DNA of 64,000 bases from Nocardia higoensis (GTDB taxonomy: Bacteria > Actinomycetota > Actinomycetes > Mycobacteriales > Mycobacteriaceae): NCBI RefSeq assembly GCF_015477835.1, contig NZ_JADLQN010000004.1:124001-188000 (forward strand), read 5' to 3'. This document shows, in pieces, positions 41,867 through 51,283 of the stretch. The notes under the pieces were generated by a model, which was not told where the DNA came from, did not search any database, and saw only the letters and a program-made list of their open reading frames with translations. The position numbers were made by a program, and so were the translations under genes. Positions within the stretch are counted from its first letter, which is position 1; each line of letters opens with the position of its first letter.

Positions 41867-41911
41867 GAACAGGCAAGTCGGTGCCGGGTGGCCGGGGCTA
41901 CGGTACGGCCT

Positions 41912-42712
41912 GTGACCCAGAGCATGCAGACGCCCCCGGCCCCGCTGCCCGACCCGGATTCGGCGTCGGCGAGCCAGGCACAGATGAATGCGGAAATGGC
42001 CGTGATCAGCGCCGAGTACGCTGCCGCGGCAACCGTCGAGCACCAGCCCCGGTTGAACTACGCCCCCTACCGCAGCAGCCTGCTGCGCCACCCGACCAAG
42101 GACCCGCACCACGCCGACCCGGAGACCATCGAACTGTTCGCCCCGGTGTTCGGCCACCGCGATGTCGCCCGTCTCGAGTCGGATCTGACCATCCAGGCCA
42201 CCGGCGAGCCCGTCGGCGAGCGGATCATCGTGACCGGCCGGGTGCTCGACGGCGACGGCCGCCCGGTGCGCGACCAGCTCGTGGAGATCTGGCAGGCCAA
42301 CGCCGCCGGTCGCTACATCCACAAACGCGACCAGCATCCGGCCCCGATCGACCCGAACTTCACCGGCGTCGGCCGCACCCTCACCGATCGCGAGGGCCGC
42401 TACAGCTTCACCACCATCAAGCCCGGACCCTACCCGTGGAAGAACCACCACAACGCCTGGCGGCCCGCGCACATCCACTTCTCGCTGTTCGGCACCGATT
42501 TCACCCAGCGCCTGGTGACCCAGATGTATTTCCCGGGTGACCCGCTGTTCGCGCTGGACCCGATCTACCAGTCCATCCTCGATCCGGCCGCCCGCGCGCG
42601 CCTGGTCGCCACCTACGACCACGACGTGACCCGCCACGAGTGGGCCACAGGCTACACCTGGGACATCGTCCTGACCGGCAGCCACCGCACCCCGATGGAG
42701 GAGACCGCATGA
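41912..42712 (+). CDS. pcaH: Protocatechuate 3,4-dioxygenase beta subunit PcaH
   Basis: Carries the catalytic Fe(III). 266 residues from GTG 41912; ATG 41924 is an alternative. Intradiol dioxygenase core: VTGRVLDGDGRPVRDQLVEIW, QANAAGRYIHK, GRYSFTTIKPGPYPW (Tyr ligands) and WRPAHIHFSLFG (His ligands), MYFPGDPLF. The stop overlaps the pcaG start by 4 nt. Confidence 0.95.
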   Translation: MTQSMQTPPAPLPDPDSASASQAQMNAEMAVISAEYAAAATVEHQPRLNYAPYRSSLLRHPTKDPHHADPETIELFAPVFGHRDVARLESDLTIQATGEPVGERIIVTGRVLDGDGRPVRDQLVEIWQANAAGRYIHKRDQHPAPIDPNFTGVGRTLTDREGRYSFTTIKPGPYPWKNHHNAWRPAHIHFSLFGTDFTQRLVTQMYFPGDPLFALDPIYQSILDPAARARLVATYDHDVTRHEWATGYTWDIVLTGSHRTPMEETA

Positions 42713-43266
42713 GCCGGCTCGCACCCACCCCCGGCCAGACCGTCGGCCCGTTCTTCGGCTACGCCCTGCCCTTCGCCGGTGGCGGCGACTTGGTCCCCGC
42801 CGGTCATCCTCGGGCGATTCGCCTGCACGGCACGGTGTTCGACGGCGCGGGCGAGACGGTTCCCGACGCTCTCATCGAACTGTGGCAGGCCGACGAGAAC
42901 GGCAATGTCGCGCAGGTCGAGGGTTCCCGCGCCCGCGACGGCTGGACGTTCACCGGGTTCGGCCGCACCCCGGTCGACGACACCGGCCACTACTGCTTCA
43001 CCACCGTGCGCCCCGGCGCGACCGAACCCGGCCGGGCGTCGTTCTTCGCGATCACCGTCTTCGCCCGCGGCCTGCTGCACCGGCTGTTCACCCGCGCCTA
43101 CCTGCCGCTCGACGACCGGGCCGCAGCCGCCGACCCGCTGCTGTCGACCCTGCCGGAGGAGCGTCGCGCCACCCTGGTAACCCGTGCCGACGAGCACGGC
43201 TTCGTCTTCGACATCCACCTGCAGGGCCCCGACGAGACCGTCTTCCTCGACTACGGGGACCGCTGA
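42709..43266 (+). CDS. pcaG: Protocatechuate 3,4-dioxygenase alpha subunit PcaG
   Basis: 185 residues. LAPTPGQTVGPFFGYALPF opening and the IRLHGTVFDGAGETVPDALI and LWQADENG pattern mark the alpha subunit, which lacks the iron ligands. SFFAITVFARGLLHRLFTR and the C-terminal FVFDIHLQGPDETVF complete the fold. Forms the alpha-beta enzyme with PcaH and cleaves protocatechuate to 3-carboxymuconate. The start and stop overlap the neighbours (ATGA, TGATG). Confidence 0.95.
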   Translation: MSRLAPTPGQTVGPFFGYALPFAGGGDLVPAGHPRAIRLHGTVFDGAGETVPDALIELWQADENGNVAQVEGSRARDGWTFTGFGRTPVDDTGHYCFTTVRPGATEPGRASFFAITVFARGLLHRLFTRAYLPLDDRAAAADPLLSTLPEERRATLVTRADEHGFVFDIHLQGPDETVFLDYGDR

Positions 43267-44537
43267 TGCCGGACCTGCTGTGGCCCGGTGACCACCGGGC
43301 GGGCGACCACTTCTCCGACGCACAGTTCGTCCGCGACCTGGTGCGGGTCGAATCCGCTTGGCTGGCGGCCCTGTCCGAAGCGGGCGTCGCCCCTGCCCCG
43401 GCTGCCGTCGATCTCGGCGAGGTCGTGGGAGATATCGACGCCGCTGCGCTCGCCGTGGCGGCCGAAGCGGGCGGCAACCCGGTCATCCCGCTGGTGAGCA
43501 TGCTGCGTGACCAGCTGGCCGCCGCGCATCCCGACGCCGCGCGATGGGTCCACCGTGGGCTGACCAGTCAGGACGTGCTCGACACCGCCCTCGCGCTTGG
43601 TCTGCGCGGCGCCGCCGACGCCGTGCTCGCACTCATGGACCGGCAGGTCGAAGCACTCGTCGAACTCGCCGAACGACACCGGGACGCCCTGATGGCCGGG
43701 CGCACGCTCACCCAGCACGCCGTCCCGATCACCTTCGGACTCAAAGTTGCCCAGTGGCTGCACGGCGTCCTCGAAGCGCGTGACGACCTGCGCGATGCCC
43801 ACGATCGCCTGCCCGTCCAAATCGGTGGCGCCGCAGGCACTCTCGCCGCTGCCGCCGAATTGGTGCGCCTCACCGGCGGCACCGGCGATGCCCTCGCCCT
43901 GGCCCGCTCCACAGCCGCCCGGCTCGATCTCGCGTGGACACCACCGTGGCACACCGTCCGCACCCCGTTCAATCGCGTCGCCGACGCGCTCACCAGAGCC
44001 ACCGACGCCTGGGGTCACATCGCCTGTGACGTGCTGATCCTCGCCCGCCCCGAGATCGCCGAACTCGCCGAACCAGCGGGCCGAGGGCGCGGCGGCTCCT
44101 CGACCATGCCGCAGAAGGCCAACCCGATCCTGTCGGTCCTCATCCGCCGGGCCGCACTGACCGCCCCCGGCCTGGCCGCCCAGCTCCATCTCGCCGCCGC
44201 CACCGCCGTGGACGAACGCCCCGACGGCGCCTGGCACACCGAATGGCCCGCCCTGGCTCAGCTCGCCCGGCACGCGGTGACCGCCGCCGACCAGACCGCC
44301 GAACTCCTGGCCGGCCTGCACGTCGACACCGGCCGTATGGCGCGATCGGTCCAGGTCGCGAGGTCGGCCCTGCTCGCCGAACAGCGCAGTATCGGCGAGC
44401 TGGTCGACAACCCGCCCGAACCGGACTTCGACCCGGCCCACTACCTCGGCAGCGCCGATGTCCTGATCGACGAGATCCTCCGCCGCGCCCGTGTACCTCT
44501 CGCGGGGGCTCGATCCGCCACGGGAGGCACGCGATGA
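43266..44537 (+). CDS. pcaB: 3-carboxy-cis,cis-muconate cycloisomerase PcaB
   Basis: Forms 4-carboxymuconolactone. 423 residues, fumarase/aspartase superfamily: ARWVHRGLTSQDVLDTALAL, GRTLTQHAVPITFGLKVA and the signature GGSSTMPQKANPILSVLIRR near residue 278. Slightly shorter than proteobacterial PcaB. The ATG shares a base with the pcaG stop, and the stop overlaps pcaL by 4 nt. Confidence 0.93.
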   Translation: MPDLLWPGDHRAGDHFSDAQFVRDLVRVESAWLAALSEAGVAPAPAAVDLGEVVGDIDAAALAVAAEAGGNPVIPLVSMLRDQLAAAHPDAARWVHRGLTSQDVLDTALALGLRGAADAVLALMDRQVEALVELAERHRDALMAGRTLTQHAVPITFGLKVAQWLHGVLEARDDLRDAHDRLPVQIGGAAGTLAAAAELVRLTGGTGDALALARSTAARLDLAWTPPWHTVRTPFNRVADALTRATDAWGHIACDVLILARPEIAELAEPAGRGRGGSSTMPQKANPILSVLIRRAALTAPGLAAQLHLAAATAVDERPDGAWHTEWPALAQLARHAVTAADQTAELLAGLHVDTGRMARSVQVARSALLAEQRSIGELVDNPPEPDFDPAHYLGSADVLIDEILRRARVPLAGARSATGGTR

Positions 44538-45925
44538 CCATCCCCACCATCACCGGTGTGCAGCTGGGCGGCTGCGCCGAGCTGCCGCTGCTGGTCTGCG
44601 GCCCCTCGCTCGGCACCTCCGCCGTGGCGCTGTGGTCGTCCACCGCCGAACTCCTCGCGGACCACTTCCAGGTGATCGGCTGGGACCTGCCGGGCCACGG
44701 CCACAACGCGGCAGGGGTCGGCGACGGATTCACCATGGCCGAACTCGCCGAAGGGGTACGGGTTTTCGTCGACGGCGTGCTCACCGAGCGCGGCGAGCGC
44801 GGCGGCACGTTCGTCTACGCGGGTGTCTCGGTCGGCGGGGCGGTCGGCCTGCAGCTGTCGCTCGACCACCCGGCCCGTATCACCACCGCTGTGTTGGTCT
44901 GTACCGCGGCGCGCATCGGCGACGAGACGCTGTGGCGCGAGCGCGCGGAACTGGTCCGCCGTGCGGGTACCCCGGTCATGGTGGAAGGCTCCGCCGAGCG
45001 CTGGTTCGCCCCCGGCTTCATCGAAGGCCACCCCGAAACCACCGTGGCCCTGCTGAATTCGCTACAGCACGCCGACCGGGGCGGGTACGCGGCGGTGTGC
45101 GACGCCCTGGCGACCTTCGACCTGCGCGCCGACCTCCGGCGTATCGGTACCCCGGTCGTGGCCCTCGCGGGCGCCTACGACCGGGCCACTCCGGTCGCCG
45201 CTATGGCCGAACTCGCCCATGGCGTTCGCGACGGCCGCCTCGTGGTCCTCGACCGAGCCGCGCACCTGGCCCCCGTCGAAGCCCCGGGCGACACGGCCCG
45301 CGTCATTGCGGAGTCGGCGGGCATCGCACCCGCGCGCCCTCGCCCGGCGACGGGTGGCGGGCGCCCGGCCGATGCCGATCCGGCCGCACGCACCGCGAGC
45401 GCCGCAGGTGCCGAAACCACGCCGGACAGCCGTCCGCCCGAGAGCGCTGGAGCTGTGGCGGGCACAGGTCCGGTCGCGCATACCGACGCGCCTGCGAGCA
45501 TCGGCCCGGTCGCCGCCGCCGACCCGGACACGGTCACGATCGCAGACCGGAGAGCGGCCGGAACGGCCGTGCGCCGGGCGGTACTCGGCGACGAACACGT
45601 CGACCGCGCGACTGCGGCGATCACCGATCTCACCCGCGAATTCCAGGAATTCATCACCGATTACGCCTGGGGCGGCATCTGGACCAGGCCGGGCCTGGAC
45701 CGCCGCAGCAGGTCTGTCGCCGTGCTCACCGCGCTCATCGCCCGCGGCCACCACGAGGAACTGGCGATGCACCTGCGCGCCGCCCGCACCAACGGCCTGA
45801 CCGACGACGAGATCAAGGAAGTGATCCTGCAGTCGGCGATCTACTGCGGCGTGCCCGACGCCAACACCGCCTTCCGCATCGCGCGCGAGACGCTGACCGA
45901 ACCCGAGGAAAGGAACCCCCGATGA
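44534..45925 (+). CDS. pcaL: PcaL: fused 3-oxoadipate enol-lactonase and 4-carboxymuconolactone decarboxylase
   Basis: 463 residues. The alpha/beta-hydrolase part (PcaD, about 1-260) shows GWDLPGHGHNAA, nucleophile elbow AGVSVGGAVGLQLSLDHPAR, GAYDRATPV and RAAHLAPVEAP. An Ala/Pro-rich low-complexity linker of about 80 residues follows. The C-terminal PcaC part starts near residue 350: RRAVLGDEHVDRA, EFQEFITDYAWGGIWTRPGL, EVILQSAIYCGVPDAN. The fusion is known in Rhodococcus and other actinobacteria; the linker here is notably long. Confidence 0.94.
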   Translation: MTIPTITGVQLGGCAELPLLVCGPSLGTSAVALWSSTAELLADHFQVIGWDLPGHGHNAAGVGDGFTMAELAEGVRVFVDGVLTERGERGGTFVYAGVSVGGAVGLQLSLDHPARITTAVLVCTAARIGDETLWRERAELVRRAGTPVMVEGSAERWFAPGFIEGHPETTVALLNSLQHADRGGYAAVCDALATFDLRADLRRIGTPVVALAGAYDRATPVAAMAELAHGVRDGRLVVLDRAAHLAPVEAPGDTARVIAESAGIAPARPRPATGGGRPADADPAARTASAAGAETTPDSRPPESAGAVAGTGPVAHTDAPASIGPVAAADPDTVTIADRRAAGTAVRRAVLGDEHVDRATAAITDLTREFQEFITDYAWGGIWTRPGLDRRSRSVAVLTALIARGHHEELAMHLRAARTNGLTDDEIKEVILQSAIYCGVPDANTAFRIARETLTEPEERNPR

Positions 45926-47139
45926 CCCCGCAGGCGTACATCTACGACGCGGTGCGCACGCCGTTCGGCCGCTTCGGAGGCGCCTTCGCCGAGACCCGCA
46001 CCGACGACCTCGCCGCCGCCACGCTGCGAGCGGTGGTCGAGCGGACCGGCCTCGATCCGGCCCTCGTCGACGAGGTCGTGCTCGGCAATGCCAACGGCGC
46101 GGGGGAGGAGAACCGCAATGTCGCCCGCATGGCCGCGCTGCTGGCCGGGCTGCCGGTATCGGTGCCCGGCACGACCGTGAACCGGTTGTGCGGCTCCTCG
46201 CTGGATGCCGCCATGATCGGCTCCCGCGCCATCGAGACCGGCGACGCCGACATCGTTCTCACCGGCGGCGCCGAGTCGATGACCCGCGCGCCCTGGGTCC
46301 TGCCCAAACCGTCACGCGCCTTCCCGGCGGGCGATACCGAACTCGTCTCCACGACACTGGGCTGGCGGCTGGTCAATCCGGCCATGCCGAAGGAGTGGAC
46401 GGTCTCGCTCGGCGAATGCAACGAACAGCTGCGGGAGATCCACGGCGTCTCCCGCGAGCGACAGGACGAATTCGCCGCGCGTTCCCACCGATCCGCCCAC
46501 GCCGCATGGGAGTCCGGCTTCTACGATGATCTGGTCGTCGGCGTCCCCGGCGTCGATCTCGTGCGCGACGAGAGCATCCGGCCCGATTCGACCCCGCAGA
46601 CCCTGGCGAATCTGAAGCCCTCCTTCCGCGGGGACGGCACCATCACCGCGGGCAACGCCTCACCGCTGAGCGACGGCTCCTCGGCCGTGCTGCTCGGCTC
46701 CGCCGCCGCCGCGAACCGCATCGGCCGCGAACCCGTGGCCCGCATCGCCGGTCGCGGTATCCACGCCGTCGAGCCGCACCGCTTCGGTTACGCCCCGGTC
46801 GAGGCGGCCGAGAAGGCCCTCGCCCGAGCGGGGATCAGCTGGTCCGACGTCGGTGCCGTCGAACTCAACGAAGCGTTCGCGGTGCAGTCGCTGGTCTGCC
46901 TCGACGCGTGGAAGGTCGATCCGGAGATCGTCAACACCAGAGGCGGCGCGATCGCCCTCGGCCATCCGCTCGGCGCGTCCGGCGGCCGCATCCTGGGCAC
47001 GCTCGCCGCGGTGCTGCGCGCGGGCGGTCACCGGTGGGGCGTGGCCGCCATCTGCATCGGCGTGGGCCAGGGCCTCGCCGTCGTGCTCGAGAACACCGCT
47101 TCGGGAAGCACTGCTTCGGGAAACGAGGAGACAGCGTGA
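45922..47139 (+). CDS. pcaF: 3-oxoadipyl-CoA thiolase PcaF
   Basis: Last step: splits 3-oxoadipyl-CoA to succinyl-CoA and acetyl-CoA. 405 residues. Nucleophile in NRLCGSSLDAAMIGSRAI, GGAESMTRAPW, NEAFAVQSL, GHPLGASGGRI (His) and the second Cys in CIGVGQGLAVV. Start overlaps the pcaL stop by 4 nt. Confidence 0.93.
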   Translation: MTPQAYIYDAVRTPFGRFGGAFAETRTDDLAAATLRAVVERTGLDPALVDEVVLGNANGAGEENRNVARMAALLAGLPVSVPGTTVNRLCGSSLDAAMIGSRAIETGDADIVLTGGAESMTRAPWVLPKPSRAFPAGDTELVSTTLGWRLVNPAMPKEWTVSLGECNEQLREIHGVSRERQDEFAARSHRSAHAAWESGFYDDLVVGVPGVDLVRDESIRPDSTPQTLANLKPSFRGDGTITAGNASPLSDGSSAVLLGSAAAANRIGREPVARIAGRGIHAVEPHRFGYAPVEAAEKALARAGISWSDVGAVELNEAFAVQSLVCLDAWKVDPEIVNTRGGAIALGHPLGASGGRILGTLAAVLRAGGHRWGVAAICIGVGQGLAVVLENTASGSTASGNEETA

Positions 47140-47834
47140 CCATTGCCCATCTGGCCGACGCGGACGAGGCCGTCGCCGACATCCCCGACGGCGCCACCGT
47201 GCTGATCGGTGGCTTCGGCACCGCGGGCCAGCCGATGGAACTCATCGACGCCCTGCGCCGTCACGGCGCGAAAGACCTCATCGTCGTCAACAACAACGCG
47301 GGCAACGGCGACCACGGACTCGCCGCGTTGCTCGCCACCGGCAATGTCCGCAAGATCGTCTGCTCGTTCCCCCGCCAGCGCGACTCCTGGGTCTTCGACG
47401 ACCTCTACCGCTCCGGGCGGATCGAACTCGAGGTGGTCCCGCAGGGCAACCTCGCCGAACGCCTGCGCGCCGCCGGAGCGGGGATCGGCGCGTTCTTCTC
47501 GCCCACCGGTGTCGGCACCAGCCTCGCCGAAGGCAAGGAACAGCGCACCATCGACGGTCGCGACTACGTGCTCGAATACCCCATCCGCGGCGACTTCGCC
47601 CTTATCAAGGCCCACCGCGCCGACCGGATGGGCAACCTCGTGTACCGCAAGACCGCACGTAACTTCGGCCCGATCATGGCCACCGCCGCGAGCACGACGA
47701 TCGTCCAGGTCGGCGAGGTCGTCGAGACCGGCGCACTCGACCCGGAGAACATCGTCACCCCCGCCATCTTCGTCGACCGGGTCGTGCACCTGGCCGGGGT
47801 GACCGAACTCGCCAGGCAAGGAGCGGCAGGATGA
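47136..47834 (+). CDS. pcaI: 3-oxoadipate CoA-transferase subunit A PcaI
   Basis: 232 residues from GTG 47136 overlapping the pcaF stop. Class I CoA-transferase alpha pattern: IPDGATVLIGGFGTAGQP, VVNNNAGNGDHGLAAL, GAFFSPTGVGTSLAEGK, ALIKAHRADRMGNLVYRK. Activates 3-oxoadipate with CoA from succinyl-CoA together with PcaJ. In this operon the transferase genes follow the thiolase gene. Confidence 0.94.
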   Translation: MTIAHLADADEAVADIPDGATVLIGGFGTAGQPMELIDALRRHGAKDLIVVNNNAGNGDHGLAALLATGNVRKIVCSFPRQRDSWVFDDLYRSGRIELEVVPQGNLAERLRAAGAGIGAFFSPTGVGTSLAEGKEQRTIDGRDYVLEYPIRGDFALIKAHRADRMGNLVYRKTARNFGPIMATAASTTIVQVGEVVETGALDPENIVTPAIFVDRVVHLAGVTELARQGAAG

Positions 47835-48496
47835 ACCGTTCAGGAACAATCGAACACACCGATCGCGGTCCACTGGACAAGGACGAACTCGCCGCCCTGG
47901 TCGCCGTCGACATCCCGGACGGCGCCTTCGTCAATCTCGGCATCGGCCAACCCACCACGGTCGCCGACCACCTCACCCCCGAACAGGGCATCGTTCTGCA
48001 CACCGAGAACGGCATGCTCGGTATGGGCCGCGCCGCCGTCGGCGACGAGATCGACCCCGACCTGATCAACGCGGGCAAGGTCCCGGTGATCGAGACGCCG
48101 GGAGCGTCCTATTTCCACCACGCCGATTCCTTCGCCATGATGCGCGGCGGACATCTCGACGTCTGCGTGCTCGGCGCCTTCCAGGTCTCCGTGAACGGTG
48201 ACCTCGCCAATTGGGACACCGGCAAGCCCGGCTCGATCCCCGCCGTGGGCGGCGCGATGGACCTGGCCATCGGGGCGAAACAGGTCTTCGTGATGATGTC
48301 GCTGTTCACCCGCGACGGGGCGTCGAAGCTGGTGGCCGAGTGCACCTACCCGCTCACCGGCCGGCGCTGCGTCAGCCGCGTCTACACCGACCACGCGGTC
48401 TTCGAGATCACCGGCGACGGGGTGTGGGTGCGGTCGACCTACGGAATCTCCCTCGACGAACTGCGGAGCCGGACCGGATCGGCTCTGCGGGCCTGA
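47831..48496 (+). CDS. pcaJ: 3-oxoadipate CoA-transferase subunit B PcaJ
   Basis: 221 residues. Beta subunit motifs: GAFVNLGIGQPTTVADHL, catalytic Glu in HTENGMLGMG, GGHLDVCVLGAFQVSVNGDLANW, PLTGRRCVSRVYTDHAVF. Overlaps pcaI by 4 nt and ends the pca operon. Confidence 0.94.
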   Translation: MNRSGTIEHTDRGPLDKDELAALVAVDIPDGAFVNLGIGQPTTVADHLTPEQGIVLHTENGMLGMGRAAVGDEIDPDLINAGKVPVIETPGASYFHHADSFAMMRGGHLDVCVLGAFQVSVNGDLANWDTGKPGSIPAVGGAMDLAIGAKQVFVMMSLFTRDGASKLVAECTYPLTGRRCVSRVYTDHAVFEITGDGVWVRSTYGISLDELRSRTGSALRA

Positions 48497-49306
48497 AACC
48501 CGCCGCCGTATTCCCGTTACCGCCACGATCAAACGCGTTTATTCGCATCCGATGCTCACCGAATTTGTGCCGGAATGCACCTGCCGATACCGGTGATGTA
48601 GTTGGTGCCCGGCCGCCAGAAATTCTGTCCGAGACAGAAACACCTCGGTCGGCGACGACGATGAAACTCATACCGGTGATCGAAGAGCGCCGGTTGCCGG
48701 TGGAAATCATCGTATTCGGCCGGCAGTTCATGAAACAGGAAATTCGCATCGAGGAGATGAGCGCTATGGGTTCCTTCGGTCTCGACTTCGGAGCCGGCCT
48801 GGAGGTATTCGCGAAGTGGCTTCAGCTCACGTTCGGCATCGATCTGGGCATCGGCTGAGGGGTGACTACCGACCGAGCCCCGGCCTGTGGTGCCGAGACC
48901 CACCGATAAGCGGAAATCGTATCGTCGGTTCGGTCATCGGCCCGCGGCCGGGGTTCACCTCGGAGGAATCAGCACACAGTTGCCGATTCGACGCCCGGGA
49001 AAAATCGAAAACAAACGGTCGAGCGCCACGGATGTCTGCCCCCGAATTCGGTCGGAGTGTGCGTATCCGGTGTGGCGGATATGGCCGCCGGTTACCATCG
49101 CCCGGCAATTGTTCCCTCGCGCTCGAAGTTGCGATCCCCCGCAACAGGGGAAACCGACCCGAATCGTCCTCGACCGTAAAGATCGCGTAAGGACTGCCCG
49201 AGCACCCGTCAAGATTCCGCCAGGATCGGCGATCCCCCGTCGGTTCCGCCGCATCGTGTCATCGGGACGCCGACCGGCGTCCGTGTCTCGACGCAAGGAA
49301 CTACAG
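48497..49306. other. 810-bp gap between pca and kdp operons
   Basis: Contains one plausible short gene (48766-48858, listed separately) and the upstream region of the kdp operon. I looked for a c-di-AMP (ydaO) riboswitch and did not find its conserved core. No clear terminator for pcaJ was found. Confidence 0.4.
48766..48858 (+). CDS. Possible 30-residue hydrophobic peptide
   Basis: ATG 48766 with a GAGGAG site 9 nt upstream opens MGSFGLDFGAGLEVFAKWLQ followed by LTFGIDLGIG. The frame extends upstream to ATG 48661 (65 codons). Size and Gly/Leu/Phe content recall the tiny outer-membrane channel peptides of mycolata (PorA/PorH class), but no sequence link can be claimed. It could be a chance frame. 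Confidence 0.3.
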   Translation: MGSFGLDFGAGLEVFAKWLQLTFGIDLGIG

Positions 49307-49480
49307 ATGGGTGACGCCGCCTACGTGGTGTTGATCTTCGCGGGCTTCCTCGCCTGCGCGCTGGTGTTGCGCGCGCTCAACGGGCGAGCCGCGAGCGGGG
49401 ACGTGACGGCCCACGTTCTCGACGACGCGCGCGGTCCCGGCGACCGTGCGCCCGGTGGTGACGAAGGGGTGGGCCGATGA
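49307..49480 (+). CDS. Small membrane protein leading the kdp operon
   Basis: 57 residues. One N-terminal transmembrane helix (AYVVLIFAGFLACALVLRAL) followed by a charged Asp/Gly/Arg tail. An AAGGAA site lies 6 nt upstream, and its stop overlaps the kdpF start by 4 nt, so it is translationally coupled to kdpF. It is not KdpF, which follows. The function is unknown; an accessory subunit of the Kdp complex is the simplest idea. Confidence 0.65.
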   Translation: MGDAAYVVLIFAGFLACALVLRALNGRAASGDVTAHVLDDARGPGDRAPGGDEGVGR

Positions 49481-49575
49481 CCTGGGCGGGGGTCACGAGT
49501 GTGGCCTTGGTGCTCATCGGGCTCGGACTGGTGGTCTACCTGCTGACAGCGCTGCTCGACCCGGAGAGGTTCTGA
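49477..49575 (+). CDS. kdpF: Kdp complex small subunit KdpF
   Basis: 32 residues, a single transmembrane helix: SVALVLIGLGLVVYLLTALL, ending in DPERF, the common KdpF C-terminus. It stabilises the KdpABC potassium pump. ATG 49477 overlaps the stop of the preceding small membrane protein, and kdpA starts 7 bp downstream. Confidence 0.9.
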   Translation: MTWAGVTSVALVLIGLGLVVYLLTALLDPERF

Positions 49576-49582
49576 GGTCGCG

Positions 49583-51283
49583 ATGTCACCCGCTCTCGCC
49601 GCGGGACTGCAGATCGCGCTCGTCGTGGCAGTCCTCGCGCTCGTCTATGTGCCCCTCGGTGACTATCTGGCCCGGGTGTACACCACCGATACCGATCTGC
49701 GGTCGAAGGATCTGCGGGTCGAGTCGCTGTTCTACCGGCTGGCCCGCATCGACCCGCGGGCCGAGCAGACCTGGTACGGGTACGCGGGCAGCGTGCTCGG
49801 CTTCTCGCTGGCCGGCGTGCTGCTGCTGTATGTCCTGCAACGGATTCAGGGCGTGCTGCCGCTGAACAACGGGCTGGACGCGGTGAGCCCGGCGGTCGCG
49901 TTCAACACCGCGATCTCCTTCGTCACCAATACCAACTGGCAGTCCTACGTCCCCGAGACGACGATGAGCCCGCTCACCCAATCCGCCGGGCTGGCCGTGC
50001 AGAACTTCGTCTCCGCGGCCGTCGGCATGGGCGTCGCCGTCGCGTTGATCCGGGGCTTCGCCCGCAGCGCGCGCGGCGGGGAGGTCGGCAACTTCTGGGT
50101 CGACCTCACTCGCGGCACGTTGCGCGTTCTGCTGCCGCTGTCGTTCGTCGTCGCGCTGATCCTGTTGAGCCAGGGCGTGGTGCAGTCCTATCGCAGCGGC
50201 TTCACCGCCACCGGCCTGGACGGGCAGCCGCTGTCGGTGGCCCTCGGCCCGGTCGCGTCCCAGGAGGCGATCAAGGAGCTCGGCACCAACGGCGGCGGCA
50301 TTCTCGCCGCCAACTCCGCGCACCCGTTCGAAAATCCCACGCCGGTCAGCAATATCGTCGAGATCCTCGCGATCCTGCTCATCCCTGTCGCGTTGACCCG
50401 GACCTTCGGAACCCTGATCGGCAACCGCCGCCAGGGCCTGACGGTCCTCGCGGTGATGGCCGTGATCTATGGCAGCGTCCTCGCGGTCACTCTCGCCGCC
50501 GAATCCGGCGCGCGCGGAGCGTCCGCGACCGCCGCCGGAGCCATGATGGAGGGCAAGGAGGTCCGCTTCGGCATCCCAGGGTCGGCGCTGTTCGCGGTGA
50601 CCACCACCGGCACCAGTACCGGCGCGGTGAACTCCGCGCACGACTCGATGTCCCCGCTCGGCGGCGGCGCGGTGCTGGCGAACATGCTGTTCGGCGAGAT
50701 CGCGCCCGGTGGTGTGGGCAGCGGTCTGTACGGGATGCTGGTCCTCGCGGTGATCGCGGTGTTCGTCGGCGGCCTGCTGGTGGGGCGCACCCCGGAATTC
50801 CTCGGCAAGAAGCTGCGCCGCCGCGAGATCACCCTGGCCGCGCTGTCGGTGCTGGTGATGCCGGCGCTGGTACTGGTCGGTACCGCGATCACGGTGATCA
50901 TGCCCGCGACGGCGAGCGCCCTCGGCAACTCCGGTGACCCCGGCACGCCTGGCGCGATCCACGGCTTCACCGAAGTGCTCTACGCCTACGCCTCGGCGTC
51001 GAACAACAACGGCAGCGCGTTCGGCGGGCTCACGGTGACCAGCGACTGGTTCCAGTCCTCGCTGGGCATCTGCATGCTGCTCGGCCGATTCCTGCCGATC
51101 CTGTTCGTGCTCGCCCTGGCCGGTTCACTGGCCGCGCAGCAGCGCACGCCCGCGAGCGCGGGCACCCTTCCCACCGCGGGCGTGGGCTTCGGTGGTCTGC
51201 TCACCGGCACCACCGTCCTCGTCGCGGCGCTCACCTTCTTCCCCGTCCTCGCTCTGGGACCGATCGCGGAGGCACTGCAATGA
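49583..51283 (+). CDS. kdpA: Potassium-transporting ATPase subunit KdpA
   Basis: K+-selective channel-like subunit, 566 residues, about ten hydrophobic segments. Selectivity-filter-like repeats are visible: FVTNTNWQSYVPETTMSP, KELGTNGGGILAANSAHPFENPTP in two stretches, FAVTTTGTSTGAVNSAHDS and ASASNNNGSAFGG. Its stop overlaps the kdpB ATG by 4 nt. Confidence 0.97.
   Translation: MSPALAAGLQIALVVAVLALVYVPLGDYLARVYTTDTDLRSKDLRVESLFYRLARIDPRAEQTWYGYAGSVLGFSLAGVLLLYVLQRIQGVLPLNNGLDAVSPAVAFNTAISFVTNTNWQSYVPETTMSPLTQSAGLAVQNFVSAAVGMGVAVALIRGFARSARGGEVGNFWVDLTRGTLRVLLPLSFVVALILLSQGVVQSYRSGFTATGLDGQPLSVALGPVASQEAIKELGTNGGGILAANSAHPFENPTPVSNIVEILAILLIPVALTRTFGTLIGNRRQGLTVLAVMAVIYGSVLAVTLAAESGARGASATAAGAMMEGKEVRFGIPGSALFAVTTTGTSTGAVNSAHDSMSPLGGGAVLANMLFGEIAPGGVGSGLYGMLVLAVIAVFVGGLLVGRTPEFLGKKLRRREITLAALSVLVMPALVLVGTAITVIMPATASALGNSGDPGTPGAIHGFTEVLYAYASASNNNGSAFGGLTVTSDWFQSSLGICMLLGRFLPILFVLALAGSLAAQQRTPASAGTLPTAGVGFGGLLTGTTVLVAALTFFPVLALGPIAEALQ

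Noticed and set aside
48840..49306. c-di-AMP riboswitch or KdpE site upstream of kdp
   Set aside because: GGGGTGA-like strings occur but the rest of the ydaO core is absent; no convincing KdpE motif by eye.
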